From positions 1 through 13,757 of the forward strand of contig JACCXR010000585.1 of assembly GCA_013696915.1 (NCBI GenBank): a stretch of 13,757 nt of DNA, given 5' to 3'. The translations under genes and the position numbers were made by a program. Source of the DNA: Euzebyaceae bacterium. Lineage in GTDB: Bacteria; Actinomycetota; Nitriliruptoria; Euzebyales; Egibacteraceae. The notes beneath the pieces are model-generated. The model had not been told where the DNA came from. It saw only the letters and a list, made by a program, of their open reading frames with translations, and did no database searches. Below, in pieces: positions 1 through 6,032 of the stretch (position 1 is the first letter of the stretch; every line of letters starts with the position of its first letter).

Positions 1-1200
1 CGGCCGTTGGTGCGGAGCGCGGTCGCGGGGATCGAGGCGGGGGCGTCGTGGCGCCGGCGGGTGCGGCGGGGTCCGGGTCGGGTGGTCGCGGGGGTCCAGG
101 CGGTGGCGCGCAACGGCGGGCCGCAGGCGCTGGTGCATCAGCTGGTGTCGCCGTACGCGGCGGTGCTCACCGAGCGGCTGACCAGCGACCGCACGCGCGC
201 GCCGATCGCGGCGTTCGCCGCGCATTCCTCGGCCAGCCCGGCGGCGCCCGGCAGCGCGTTCTACGGGCTGTGGCAGGCCGCCTATCACCTGTACGGTCAG
301 TGGCACGCCCGCGGCGGGTCGCAGGGGCTGACCGACGCGCTCGAGCGCCGCTTCCGCCGGCTGGGTGGCACGGTCCGCACCGGCGCCGCCGTGGCCAGGA
401 TCGACGCGCCCGACGGGCGCGTCCGCGCGGTCGGGTTGGAGTCCGGCGAGCGGATCGCCGCTCCGGTGGTGGTGACCGCGGTCGACCCGAGGACGGCGCT
501 GTTGGACCTGCTCGACCCGCCCCTGGCCGGACGGGCGGCGGAGGAGCTGCGCGCGGCGCATCGCGGCAACGCGGTGCAGATGCTGGTGCATGTGGCGGTC
601 GATCGGCTGCCGGCGTACCGCGGCGCCCGCGCCGGGGACTACAACGGTCTGCAAAGCTACGTCGACCGGCTCGACGACATGACCGCCGGGTTCGCGGCGG
701 CGGACGCGCGGCGGCTGCCGCCGGACCCCGTGCCGACCTATGCGTTCACCCCCAGCGCGCTGGACGGCTCGCTCGCCCCGGCGGGGCACCACACCGTGTA
801 CCTGGCCTGCCCGAGCGCGCCGTATGAGCTGGACGGCGGCTGGGACGATCAGGCCGAGTCGTTCGCCGAGCGGATGATCGACCAGGTCGAGTGCAGGGCG
901 CCGGGGTTCCGGGCGTCGATCCGGGGGCGCGCGCTTCGGACCCCGCCGATGATGGCCCGCGAGCTGCGCTGGCCGGGCGCGCACCCGATGCACCTCGACA
1001 TCAGCATCGACCAGCTCGCGTGGATGCGACCCACCCGGGCGCTGGCCGGGCACGCCACCCCGGTGCGCGGGCTGTTCATCACCGGTGCCGGCACGGCGCC
1101 CGTCGGCGGGGTCGCCGGCTCCCCCGGGCGGGCAGCCGCCCGCGCGGTCCTCGCCCGCCACGGCACCCCCGCCGGCGGCCGATCGGCCCCTGAGCGATGA
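1..1200 (+). CDS. Phytoene-desaturase-like NAD(P)/FAD-dependent oxidoreductase, 3' part (5' end outside window)
   Basis: The frame is open from the first base, and no N-terminal dinucleotide-binding GxGxxG motif is seen, so the gene begins upstream of the window; about 399 C-terminal residues are present. The visible protein has the layout of the COG1233 carotenoid-desaturase/PYROXD2-like family. A GGSQGLTDALERRF segment near residue 105 is followed by the strand pattern 'GGTVRTGAAVARID', typical of the FAD-domain return in this family. A C-terminal FAD-contacting motif (GLFITGAGTAPVGGVAGSPG, about residue 360) ends the fold. The family is known for FAD-dependent desaturation or isomerisation of polyenes, but many members have unknown substrates, and no carotenoid gene lies alongside. 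The stop overlaps the next start by ATGA (1197-1200), suggesting cotranscription. I am confident of the family and not of the substrate. Confidence 0.85.
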   Translation, partial: RPLVRSAVAGIEAGASWRRRVRRGPGRVVAGVQAVARNGGPQALVHQLVSPYAAVLTERLTSDRTRAPIAAFAAHSSASPAAPGSAFYGLWQAAYHLYGQWHARGGSQGLTDALERRFRRLGGTVRTGAAVARIDAPDGRVRAVGLESGERIAAPVVVTAVDPRTALLDLLDPPLAGRAAEELRAAHRGNAVQMLVHVAVDRLPAYRGARAGDYNGLQSYVDRLDDMTAGFAAADARRLPPDPVPTYAFTPSALDGSLAPAGHHTVYLACPSAPYELDGGWDDQAESFAERMIDQVECRAPGFRASIRGRALRTPPMMARELRWPGAHPMHLDISIDQLAWMRPTRALAGHATPVRGLFITGAGTAPVGGVAGSPGRAAARAVLARHGTPAGGRSAPER

Positions 1201-1721
1201 GCAAGGTCGTGACCGCACCGGGATCAGCTCATCGTCCGCGCACGCTGCTGTACGGGGTGCTCGTGGGCATCGGCGCCGTCGGCACGCTCGACGAGCTCGT
1301 CCTCCACCAAGTCCTCGACTGGCACCATTTCCTCGACCTGTCCATCCGGGAAGGCGGTCCGGTCGATGACCGGGTCCGCTCCGTCGGACTGCTGGCGGAC
1401 GGCGTGTTCCACCTCGTCTCGAGCCTCCTGCTCGCCGTCGGACTCGTCGGCGTGTGGCGCGACGGGCGGCGGCCGTTCCACGGCTGGGCGCGGCGGCTCT
1501 GGGCCGGCATCGCCATCGGCTTCGGCGGCTTCAACCTCTACGACGCGACCATTCAGCACAAGGTGCTCCGCCTGCACGAGGTTCGGCGCGGCGTCGAGGA
1601 TCTGGTGGTCTACGACCTCGCCTTCGGTGGCGTCGCGGTGCTGGTGCTCATCACGGGCGTGGTGCTGCTGCGCGGGGCACCCACTCCCAGGCGGTCGGCC
1701 GACCAGCCGCCGCCGCGGTGA
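1197..1721 (+). CDS. DUF2243 family four-helix membrane protein
   Basis: This 174-residue protein has four predicted membrane helices, at about residues 17-37, 68-87, 101-118 and 138-159. The signature GTLDELVLHQVLDWHHF (residues 29-45) and the later FNLYDATIQHKVLRLHEVR (112-130) identify the DUF2243 family. Conserved His, Asp and Glu residues (H37, H43, H44, H72, H121, H127, D116) lie at or near helix ends, which would suit a metal- or haem-binding site, but this is inference and no function is established that I know of. Family members often lie beside CtaG-like or cytochrome-oxidase genes; none is recognisable here. The ATG overlaps the oxidoreductase stop (ATGA), so translation is probably coupled. 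The C-terminal tail is short, polar and Arg/Pro-rich. Confidence 0.85.
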   Translation: MSKVVTAPGSAHRPRTLLYGVLVGIGAVGTLDELVLHQVLDWHHFLDLSIREGGPVDDRVRSVGLLADGVFHLVSSLLLAVGLVGVWRDGRRPFHGWARRLWAGIAIGFGGFNLYDATIQHKVLRLHEVRRGVEDLVVYDLAFGGVAVLVLITGVVLLRGAPTPRRSADQPPPR

Positions 1722-1996
1722 CGAAGACCGGCCATGATCGCACCGACGGTCGCGCCGGCGCCGGCGCCGGCGTCGTGCTCGGTGCGGGCGTGGCGAGCCC
1801 CGGCGAGTCCGCGGACGCAGCCCGCCGGCGCACGCACCACCACCCGCGCGGATCGCCGACGCGACCGAAGTCAGCAGCCCCGGGGGGTCGGCACCCGGGA
1901 AGGTGCGGGCTGGCCAGCCTTTGGGCTGTCGGAGCGGCCGCAATCCTGGCCACCTCCCTTCTCTGGCACCGGGCGCGCGACGGTACGGGACCGTGA
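1718..1996 (+). CDS. Doubtful small ORF with one C-terminal membrane helix
   Basis: A 92-codon frame starts at a GTG overlapping the DUF2243 stop by GTGA, the same overlap style used by several sure genes here. Most of the product is low-complexity Gly/Ala/Arg/His sequence and unlike a folded domain. The end contains a plausible hydrophobic helix (LASLWAVGAAAILATSLLW, about residues 64-82) followed by a basic tail. G/C at third codon positions is about 80% (18 of 91 codons end in A or T, by hand count), and at least one other frame looks similarly GC-rich, so codon use does not settle it. It could be a small membrane partner of DUF2243, a decayed remnant of a membrane gene, or non-coding. I recognise no family. 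Confidence 0.25.
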   Translation: MTKTGHDRTDGRAGAGAGVVLGAGVASPGESADAARRRTHHHPRGSPTRPKSAAPGGRHPGRCGLASLWAVGAAAILATSLLWHRARDGTGP

Positions 1997-2167
1997 CGCG
2001 GGGCGGCTGCCGCCGGTGTGGGCGCTGGCCGCTGGTACGTCGTCATTCGCTGTGGCCGTCGGCTGCCGCTCCCCGGAGACCTTTCTAGCGCCGGGCGGGC
2101 GGGTCCGCGGCGCTCCTCGACCGCCGGGCCGCGGGCGCGATCCGCTCGCGGTGGAGACGCTGACTCG
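1722..2167. other. Gap between the DUF2243 gene and paaD
   Basis: About 446 bases without a convincing gene, apart from the doubtful small ORF at 1718-1996. The stretch includes a short tandem GC-rich tract (CGGCGC units, 1754-1771) and a possible hairpin at 2105-2134. The gene to the left runs rightwards and paaD ends here from the other strand, so this is a convergent intergenic region. Confidence 0.5.
2105..2134 (-). terminator. Possible hairpin terminator after paaD
   Basis: CCGCGGC (2105-2111) is the exact reverse complement of GCCGCGG (2128-2134), with a 16-base loop. It lies about 35 bases past the paaD stop. There is no T-tract, and chance GC-rich pairing is common in such DNA, so support is weak. 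Confidence 0.25.
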
Positions 2168-2683
2168 TCACGGTTTGATGACCTCGAACGGGTTGCGGCA
2201 CCCGCGGCAGTAGTTGGTCGCGCGGCAGGGCGTCGGGCCGAACGGCGAGTCCGCGACGGTGTCGCGCGACCCGCACAGCGGGCACTTCACGCCGCCGATC
2301 CCCAGCAGCGTCTGGCCGGACCCGGGCGGGGCGATCCCGAACTCGGCGAGCTTGCGGCGGCCCGCGAACGTGATGCGCTCCGGGTCCCACACGACGTCTC
2401 TCACGAACCGGACCTCGACCTTGTCGACGCCGGCCAGCGGACGCAGGGCCCGCTCGACGTCCTCGCGGATGACGGCGATGGCCGGACACCCGGAGAAGGT
2501 CGGGACAAGGTCCACCTCGACCCGCCCGCCATCGACGCGGACATCCACCACCATCCCCAGCTCGCCGATGCTCACCGGCGGCATCTCCGGGTCCGGGACG
2601 GCGTCGAGGACGGCGCGGACGTCCTCGGGGGACGGGGCCGTCACGGTCCGGGAGGTCATCCTGGCGCTCGAGCTTCGCCCCAT
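2168..2683 (-). CDS. paaD: Phenylacetate-CoA oxygenase subunit/maturation protein PaaD (PaaJ)
   Basis: This 171-residue protein matches the usual PaaD length. Residues about 17-100 form a MIP18/DUF59 domain with the motif DPEMPPVSIGELGMV (31-45) and the Fe-S-type Cys in PTFSGCPA (C66). The C-terminal third is a zinc-ribbon-like module with C134-x2-C137 and later C153, C159 and C162. PaaD belongs to the phenylacetyl-CoA epoxidase operon and is thought to help assemble or mature the oxygenase metal centres rather than to catalyse. The frame is open far upstream inside paaC; I chose the ATG at 2683 because it shares a base with the paaC stop (TGATG) and has a GGGGG stretch upstream. An internal ATG at 2659 is the alternative. 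It is the last gene of the cluster. Confidence 0.93.
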   Translation of the reverse strand: MGRSSSARMTSRTVTAPSPEDVRAVLDAVPDPEMPPVSIGELGMVVDVRVDGGRVEVDLVPTFSGCPAIAVIREDVERALRPLAGVDKVEVRFVRDVVWDPERITFAGRRKLAEFGIAPPGSGQTLLGIGGVKCPLCGSRDTVADSPFGPTPCRATNYCRGCRNPFEVIKP

Positions 2684-3552
2684 CACCACGTGGCCCCCGG
2701 GTGGGCGCGGTACGTGCCGGTCATCTCCTGCCAGACCTCGGCGAAGTCCTCGCTGTGCTGCCCGTGCCGGCCACCGCGACCGGTGAACTCGCCGACCGGC
2801 ACCCAGCCCCGGTCGCGCCGTTCGACGTGCGGCCCGGACAGGGTGGCGGGCGCCTCCATCTCCCCGGAGGAGGTGGGGACGAACTCGGGGTCGGCCATGG
2901 TCGCGCCCTCCTCGAGGACCCGCTCGAGGCCCAGGGCGTCGAAGTCGGCGGCGATCATGTCGAGCCAGCGCTGCAGCAGTTCGGCGTGGGGGACCGGCAG
3001 GACGCCGTCGGCGACGAGGTCGCCCTCGGCGGGCAGCGGTTCGAACAGCCCGAGCGCCTCCCCGAAGGCCGCGACCAGCCCCTCCCCGAGCTTGCGCCGG
3101 GCGTCGACCGGGCCGTGCGCGAGCCGATCCAGCCACGTGCGGGCGTGCAGGAGGTGGTAGCGCTCCTCGCGCCGCAACGCGCCCGTGGCGTCTGCGACCG
3201 GTCGCCACGCCGAGTCGGCCAGCGCGACCAGCCGGACGTCGTCGGCGGTGTCGTAGAGGTAGTGGCGGGCGACGGTGTAGCCCCAGTCGCGGTTCGGCCG
3301 CTCGACGAGGATGGCGTTGCGGTACTGGTCCGGCTGCCGACCCAGCCCCAGGGCGTCCGGGTCCTTGCCGGTCAGCTCCGAGGCGAGCCCGTACCACACC
3401 ACGGCGTGACCGACCTCGTCCTGGGCGATCGAGCTGAACGCGAGGTCCTCCTCGAGGTGGGGGGCGACCCCGGTCCATTGCGAGTGGCGGTGGCCGATGA
3501 CGAGTTCGTCGTCGGCCATCGCGAGCAGCAGGTCGATGCGCGGGTCGCTCAC
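2683..3552 (-). CDS. paaC: 1,2-phenylacetyl-CoA epoxidase subunit PaaC
   Basis: This 289-residue ferritin-like helical protein of the PaaA/PaaC family is slightly longer than typical PaaC. Two degenerate carboxylate-bridge motifs remain: DEVGH (E46-x-x-H49) and EERYH (E130-x-x-H133). In studied systems PaaC is the structural partner that binds PaaA and does not carry the active di-iron site. The N-terminus 'LLLAMADDELVIGHRHSQW' is the family's typical opening helix. The GTG start overlaps the paaB stop (GTGA at 3552-3549), and the stop shares a base with the paaD start, so paaB-paaC-paaD are almost certainly translationally coupled. A C-terminal stretch after about residue 215 (ERVLEEG through GGRHGQHSEDF) ends in the conserved EVWQEMTGTYR. 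Confidence 0.95.
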   Translation of the reverse strand: MSDPRIDLLLAMADDELVIGHRHSQWTGVAPHLEEDLAFSSIAQDEVGHAVVWYGLASELTGKDPDALGLGRQPDQYRNAILVERPNRDWGYTVARHYLYDTADDVRLVALADSAWRPVADATGALRREERYHLLHARTWLDRLAHGPVDARRKLGEGLVAAFGEALGLFEPLPAEGDLVADGVLPVPHAELLQRWLDMIAADFDALGLERVLEEGATMADPEFVPTSSGEMEAPATLSGPHVERRDRGWVPVGEFTGRGGRHGQHSEDFAEVWQEMTGTYRAHPGATW

Positions 3553-3923
3553 GACTGGGGTCCCCTCCCGCGGTGGGCCGTGTTGTGCACCCTCAGGTCC
3601 TCGGGCCGCGTGCGGTCGACCACGGCGCCGGCCGCCTCGGCCCGCGCGGCGGCCCGCCGGCGCTTGTCCCCCATGCCCGTGTAGCCCTTCTGCAGCTTGT
3701 AGCTCTTGTCGGTCGCCGGTGACAGCATGTCCGGCGTCGGGAACCGGTGGATGTCGGCGAGCCGCACGACGGCGAAGTCGACGCCCTCGCCGTGCCGGAA
3801 AAACGACTCCTTCGCGAGCAGCAGGGCCATGTCGGCGTCAGGGGCGTGCACGGCCCCGACGGCGGTCCAGGGGTCCTCCCCGGTCCGCCGCCCCAACACC
3901 TCCCACCTTTCCACCTCAACCAC
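3549..3923 (-). CDS. paaB: 1,2-phenylacetyl-CoA epoxidase subunit PaaB
   Basis: This 124-residue protein has a small PaaB core at about residues 7-78. It opens with WEVLGRR, continues with VGAVHAPDADMALLLAKESFFRHGEGVDFAVVRL (25-55 region; compare the LHAADAxMAL and RRxEG motifs of PaaB), and then a Pro-rich strand region. PaaB is small and bridges PaaA-PaaC pairs in the epoxidase complex. After residue 78 there is an Arg/Ala-rich basic tail (GYTGMGDKRRRAAARAE onward) that the short E. coli PaaB lacks. The start is uncertain: GTG at 3923 is the first start codon in the frame, while a GTG at 3914 has a better-spaced GAGG (8 bases). The stop overlaps paaC by GTGA. The gene lies 200 bases downstream of paaA, unlike the tight overlaps elsewhere in the cluster. 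Confidence 0.9.
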   Translation of the reverse strand: MVEVERWEVLGRRTGEDPWTAVGAVHAPDADMALLLAKESFFRHGEGVDFAVVRLADIHRFPTPDMLSPATDKSYKLQKGYTGMGDKRRRAAARAEAAGAVVDRTRPEDLRVHNTAHRGRGPQS

Positions 3924-4010
3924 CTCGATCTCGACTTTGACTTTGACCTTCAGCTCCCCACCCCGAAGACGCAGCCCCGGCGGGGAAGGACCCAGCGACG
4001 AGCGGTTCGC

Positions 4011-4083
4011 CTCAGGCGCAGCATGAGAGGCCGTTCCTGCGGGGCCGCCGTCTCAGGCGCAGCATAAAAGGCCGTTCCTGCGG
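4011..4083. repeat. Tandem 32-base direct repeat in the paaA-paaB gap
   Basis: Two copies, 4011-4042 and 4052-4083, lie 41 bases apart and differ at only two positions (GAG versus AAA in the middle). Each begins CTCAGGCGCAGCAT and ends GGCCGTTCCTGCGG. They lie wholly inside the gap between paaA and paaB and do not resemble the palindromes near 11117-11263. I know no named family for this unit. Confidence 0.85.
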
Positions 4084-4093
4084 AGCCTGAGAC
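4050..4093 (-). promoter_or_regulatory. Stem-loop between paaA and paaB (attenuator, terminator or RNA-processing site)
   Basis: GTCTCAGGC (4050-4058) and GCCTGAGAC (4085-4093) are perfect 9-base complements. Inside them, GCAG/CTGC can pair to form a second 4-base stem around a 15-base loop on the RNA read from the - strand, which is the direction of paa transcription. There is no T-run directly after the hairpin. The position suits partial termination or an RNase-processing point that would set paaA output apart from paaBCD, but that role is inference. Confidence 0.5.
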
Positions 4094-4123
4094 GGGGGCC
4101 CCGAAGAACCGAAGAAAACAACA

Positions 4124-5041
4124 TCACGCAGCCCGAACACCCGACTCAGACAAGGCCTCACGCACCCAACCGTGAGCGTCATGCATCCAACGCCGCCAGG
4201 CCAGCCGGGTCTGCGTCATCGGCCCGTTCCCACGGACCACCTCCCAGAACCCGTCCCAGTCCGGTTCGCTCCAGTTCCACTCGCCCCGCTCGCGGTCGTA
4301 CTCCAGGGCCTCGTCGGGGATCGTGATGCCGAGGTCCCACAGCTTCGGGACGTAGAGGTCGAAGAAGCGCTGGCGCAGGACCTCGTTCGAGTCGACCTTC
4401 AGCCGCCAGTGGAGCAGGACGTCCTTCTCCGGGTTCGACGGCGGGCCGAAGAAGTGCATGATCGGCTCCCACCACCGGTCGACGGCCTCCTGGAACATCC
4501 GGCGCTGCTCGTCGGTGCCGGCGCACAGCTCGAGGACGAGGTCCTCCCCGTGACGCTGGTGGAGGCTCTCCTCGGCGCAGATGCGCTTCAGGACGCGGAC
4601 GTACGGGGCGTAGGAGCAGTCGAGCAGCGCCTTCTGCGTCACGAGCGCGGCCCCGTCGATCAGGAACCCGATGACGCCGACGTCGCCCCAGGTGAAGGTC
4701 GGGTAGTGGAAGACGTTGTGGAACTTCGTCCGGCCGTTGATGAGGTCGTCGATCATCGCGTCACGGGACTTTCCGAGGTCCTCGGCGACCCGGTAGAGCA
4801 TGTGGCCGTGGCCGACCTCGTCCTGGACCTTGGCGGTGAGGGACATCTTCCGCCGCAGGGAGGGGGCGCGGGGGATCCACTCGCGTTCGGGAAGGGCACC
4901 CATGATCTCGGAGTTCGCGTGCATCTCGATGAACTTCAGCGCGGCCTGCCGGTACTCGTCGGGCATCCAGTCCGATGCCTCGATCTTCTCGTCGGCGCTG
5001 ATCCGGGCTCTGAAGTCGGCGGTGCGGGTCTCGTAGCTCAT
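4124..5041 (-). CDS. paaA: 1,2-phenylacetyl-CoA epoxidase catalytic subunit PaaA
   Basis: This 305-residue protein has the normal length for PaaA, the di-iron catalytic subunit that epoxidises the ring of phenylacetyl-CoA using oxygen and electrons from PaaE. The ferritin-like iron motifs are intact: a helix carrying E45 (ANSEIMGALPE), then DEVGH (E75-x-x-H78) in KVQDEVGHGHMLYR, and EESLH (E158-x-x-H161) in CAEESLHQRHGED. The C-terminal WNWSEPDWDGFWEVVRGNGP (255-274) is also characteristic. The frame is open further upstream, but the ATG at 5041 overlaps the paaX stop as ATGA, begins with the family's MSYETRT-like N-terminus and has GGGAG seven bases upstream. No reductase subunit (PaaE) gene is in the window. 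Confidence 0.96.
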   Translation of the reverse strand: MSYETRTADFRARISADEKIEASDWMPDEYRQAALKFIEMHANSEIMGALPEREWIPRAPSLRRKMSLTAKVQDEVGHGHMLYRVAEDLGKSRDAMIDDLINGRTKFHNVFHYPTFTWGDVGVIGFLIDGAALVTQKALLDCSYAPYVRVLKRICAEESLHQRHGEDLVLELCAGTDEQRRMFQEAVDRWWEPIMHFFGPPSNPEKDVLLHWRLKVDSNEVLRQRFFDLYVPKLWDLGITIPDEALEYDRERGEWNWSEPDWDGFWEVVRGNGPMTQTRLAWRRWMHDAHGWVREALSESGVRAA

Positions 5042-5901
5042 CGTGGTCTCCCGGTGGTGGAGAGGGCGTCGAGCCCCCGTGCGAACGGACTCGCGGCGGG
5101 CGTGCGCGGTGGCGGCTCCACGTCGGCGGTCGGTGCGGTGGTCGTCAGTGCCTCGTAGAAGCGCCACGCTCCGGCGTCGACGGCCTCGTAGAGCGCGCGG
5201 AAGCAGCCCGCGGCCTCCTCGCCGAGCCAGTCCTCCGGCAGGAGCGCCGCGGGCAGCCCCGGGTCGAGGAACAAAAACGACCGCCAGTGGTGGACGAGGC
5301 GCTCCCGGGTCGTGAAGGCGGCCCTCGGCTCGGCTGGGGGCTCCGCGTGGCGCCAGCGGTCGAGGAACGCGGCGTGCGCGGCGCGCAGCTCGGCCAGGTC
5401 CCAGGCGCGGCGCACGATGGCGTCGTCGTGGTCCGTGCGCTCGGCGACGACGCGGGTGGCGTCGCCGTCGATGCCCCGCGCCGCGAGCAGGTCAGGGACG
5501 CGCCGGCCGTGCGGATGCGGGCTGATCCAGGTGTCGGGGGACAATCGCCCGAAGCCGATCCAGCGCAGCTCCCGGACGACGTCGGCGTCACGGCCGGCGG
5601 ACGGGCAGACGAGCAGCCGCCAGCGGCCGTCCCAGTCGGCGGTCCGGAGGCGGTAGATGCGGGCCGCGGCCTCCTCCAGCCGGGTGACGCCGGCCGCGGT
5701 GAGCCGGTAGGCGGCGTACCGTCCGGCCCGGCGCGGCTCGACCCAGCCCTCGGCGGCCATTCTGTGCAGCGCGGTCCTGGTGGCCTCCGGCGTGAAGTCG
5801 AGCGCGCCCATGCACGCCGTGAGCACGGACAGCCAGGCCTCACCCCCGGCCGGGCGCACGACGTCGCCGAACAGCGTGAACAGCGCGGATCGGGCGCGCA
5901 C
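5038..5901 (-). CDS. paaX: Phenylacetate pathway transcriptional repressor PaaX
   Basis: This 287-residue protein has the usual PaaX length. The N-terminus (MRARSALFTLFGDVVRP) and a winged-helix region to about residue 75 match PaaX, with the likely recognition helix in TPEATRTALHRMAAEGWV (37-54) and the wing at RRAGRYAAYRLT. The central PaaX domain (DWDGRWRLLVCP near residue 90) and the C-terminal domain (SFLFLDPGLPAALLPEDWLG) follow. PaaX proteins repress phenylacetate genes and release DNA when phenylacetyl-CoA binds. The start is GTG: a TGA lies four codons upstream in frame, so no longer form exists, and a GGAGGG sits 12 bases upstream, rather far. Its stop overlaps paaA as ATGA, so repressor and catalytic subunit share one message. 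It probably regulates itself from the region at 5902-5980. Confidence 0.95.
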   Translation of the reverse strand: MRARSALFTLFGDVVRPAGGEAWLSVLTACMGALDFTPEATRTALHRMAAEGWVEPRRAGRYAAYRLTAAGVTRLEEAAARIYRLRTADWDGRWRLLVCPSAGRDADVVRELRWIGFGRLSPDTWISPHPHGRRVPDLLAARGIDGDATRVVAERTDHDDAIVRRAWDLAELRAAHAAFLDRWRHAEPPAEPRAAFTTRERLVHHWRSFLFLDPGLPAALLPEDWLGEEAAGCFRALYEAVDAGAWRFYEALTTTAPTADVEPPPRTPAASPFARGLDALSTTGRPR

Positions 5902-5922
5902 GGCGATGGGTCACCCTCCAAG

Positions 5923-5963
5923 ATGTTACGAAGACAACGGATGAAGGCATCATTCTGTAACAT
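5923..5963. promoter_or_regulatory. Candidate PaaX operator between paaX and the thiolase gene
   Basis: ATGTTAC (5923-5929) and its exact complement GTAACAT (5957-5963) lie 34 bases apart centre to centre, about three helical turns. A smaller inverted repeat, GATG-AAGG-CATC (5940-5951), lies between them. This is the most AT-rich stretch nearby. The right arm overlaps the likely paaX -10 and spacer, so binding would block paaX transcription. That PaaX is the binder is inference from position. Confidence 0.5.
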
Positions 5964-5980
5964 GTGGCCCGCGGCGTCAA
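5952..5980 (-). promoter_or_regulatory. Likely sigma-70-type promoter of paaX-paaA
   Basis: On the - strand, TTGACG (5980-5975, five of six to the consensus -35) is followed after exactly 17 bases by CAGAAT (5957-5952, four of six to the -10). The start of transcription would be near 5945, leaving a leader of about 44 bases before the paaX GTG. The promoter overlaps the right arm of the candidate operator. Confidence 0.5.
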
Positions 5981-5991
5981 CCCCCCGTCGA

Positions 5992-5997
5992 TAGGCT
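5992..5997 (+). promoter_or_regulatory. Possible -10 box of the thiolase promoter
   Basis: TAGGCT, an actinobacterial-type -10, lies 35 bases before the thiolase ATG, so transcription would begin near 6004. No good -35 hexamer is seen at the normal distance, which could mean an activated or weak promoter. Confidence 0.35.
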
Positions 5998-6032
5998 GGG
6001 ACGCCGGCGGAGCCGGACGGAAAGGCGAGAGC

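Noticed and set aside
48..827. Long Gly/Ala/Arg-rich + strand frame inside the first oxidoreductase
   Set aside because: It is an out-of-frame shadow of a gene with clear family motifs; its low-complexity composition is what GC-rich DNA gives in wrong frames.
1718..1996. CtaG or cytochrome-oxidase assembly gene after DUF2243
   Set aside because: I expected one from typical DUF2243 neighbourhoods, but the sequence shows only one hydrophobic segment and none of the multi-helix or His motifs of CtaG.
2683..3478. N-terminal extension of the paaD frame into paaC
   Set aside because: The extension is Arg/Gly/Pro-rich and out of frame with the real PaaC. The PaaD family begins near the DUF59 domain, and the TGATG junction marks the start.
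4011..4083. Short CRISPR-like array
   Set aside because: There are only two repeats, the spacer between them is nine bases, and no cas gene lies nearby, so it is a tandem repeat and not CRISPR.
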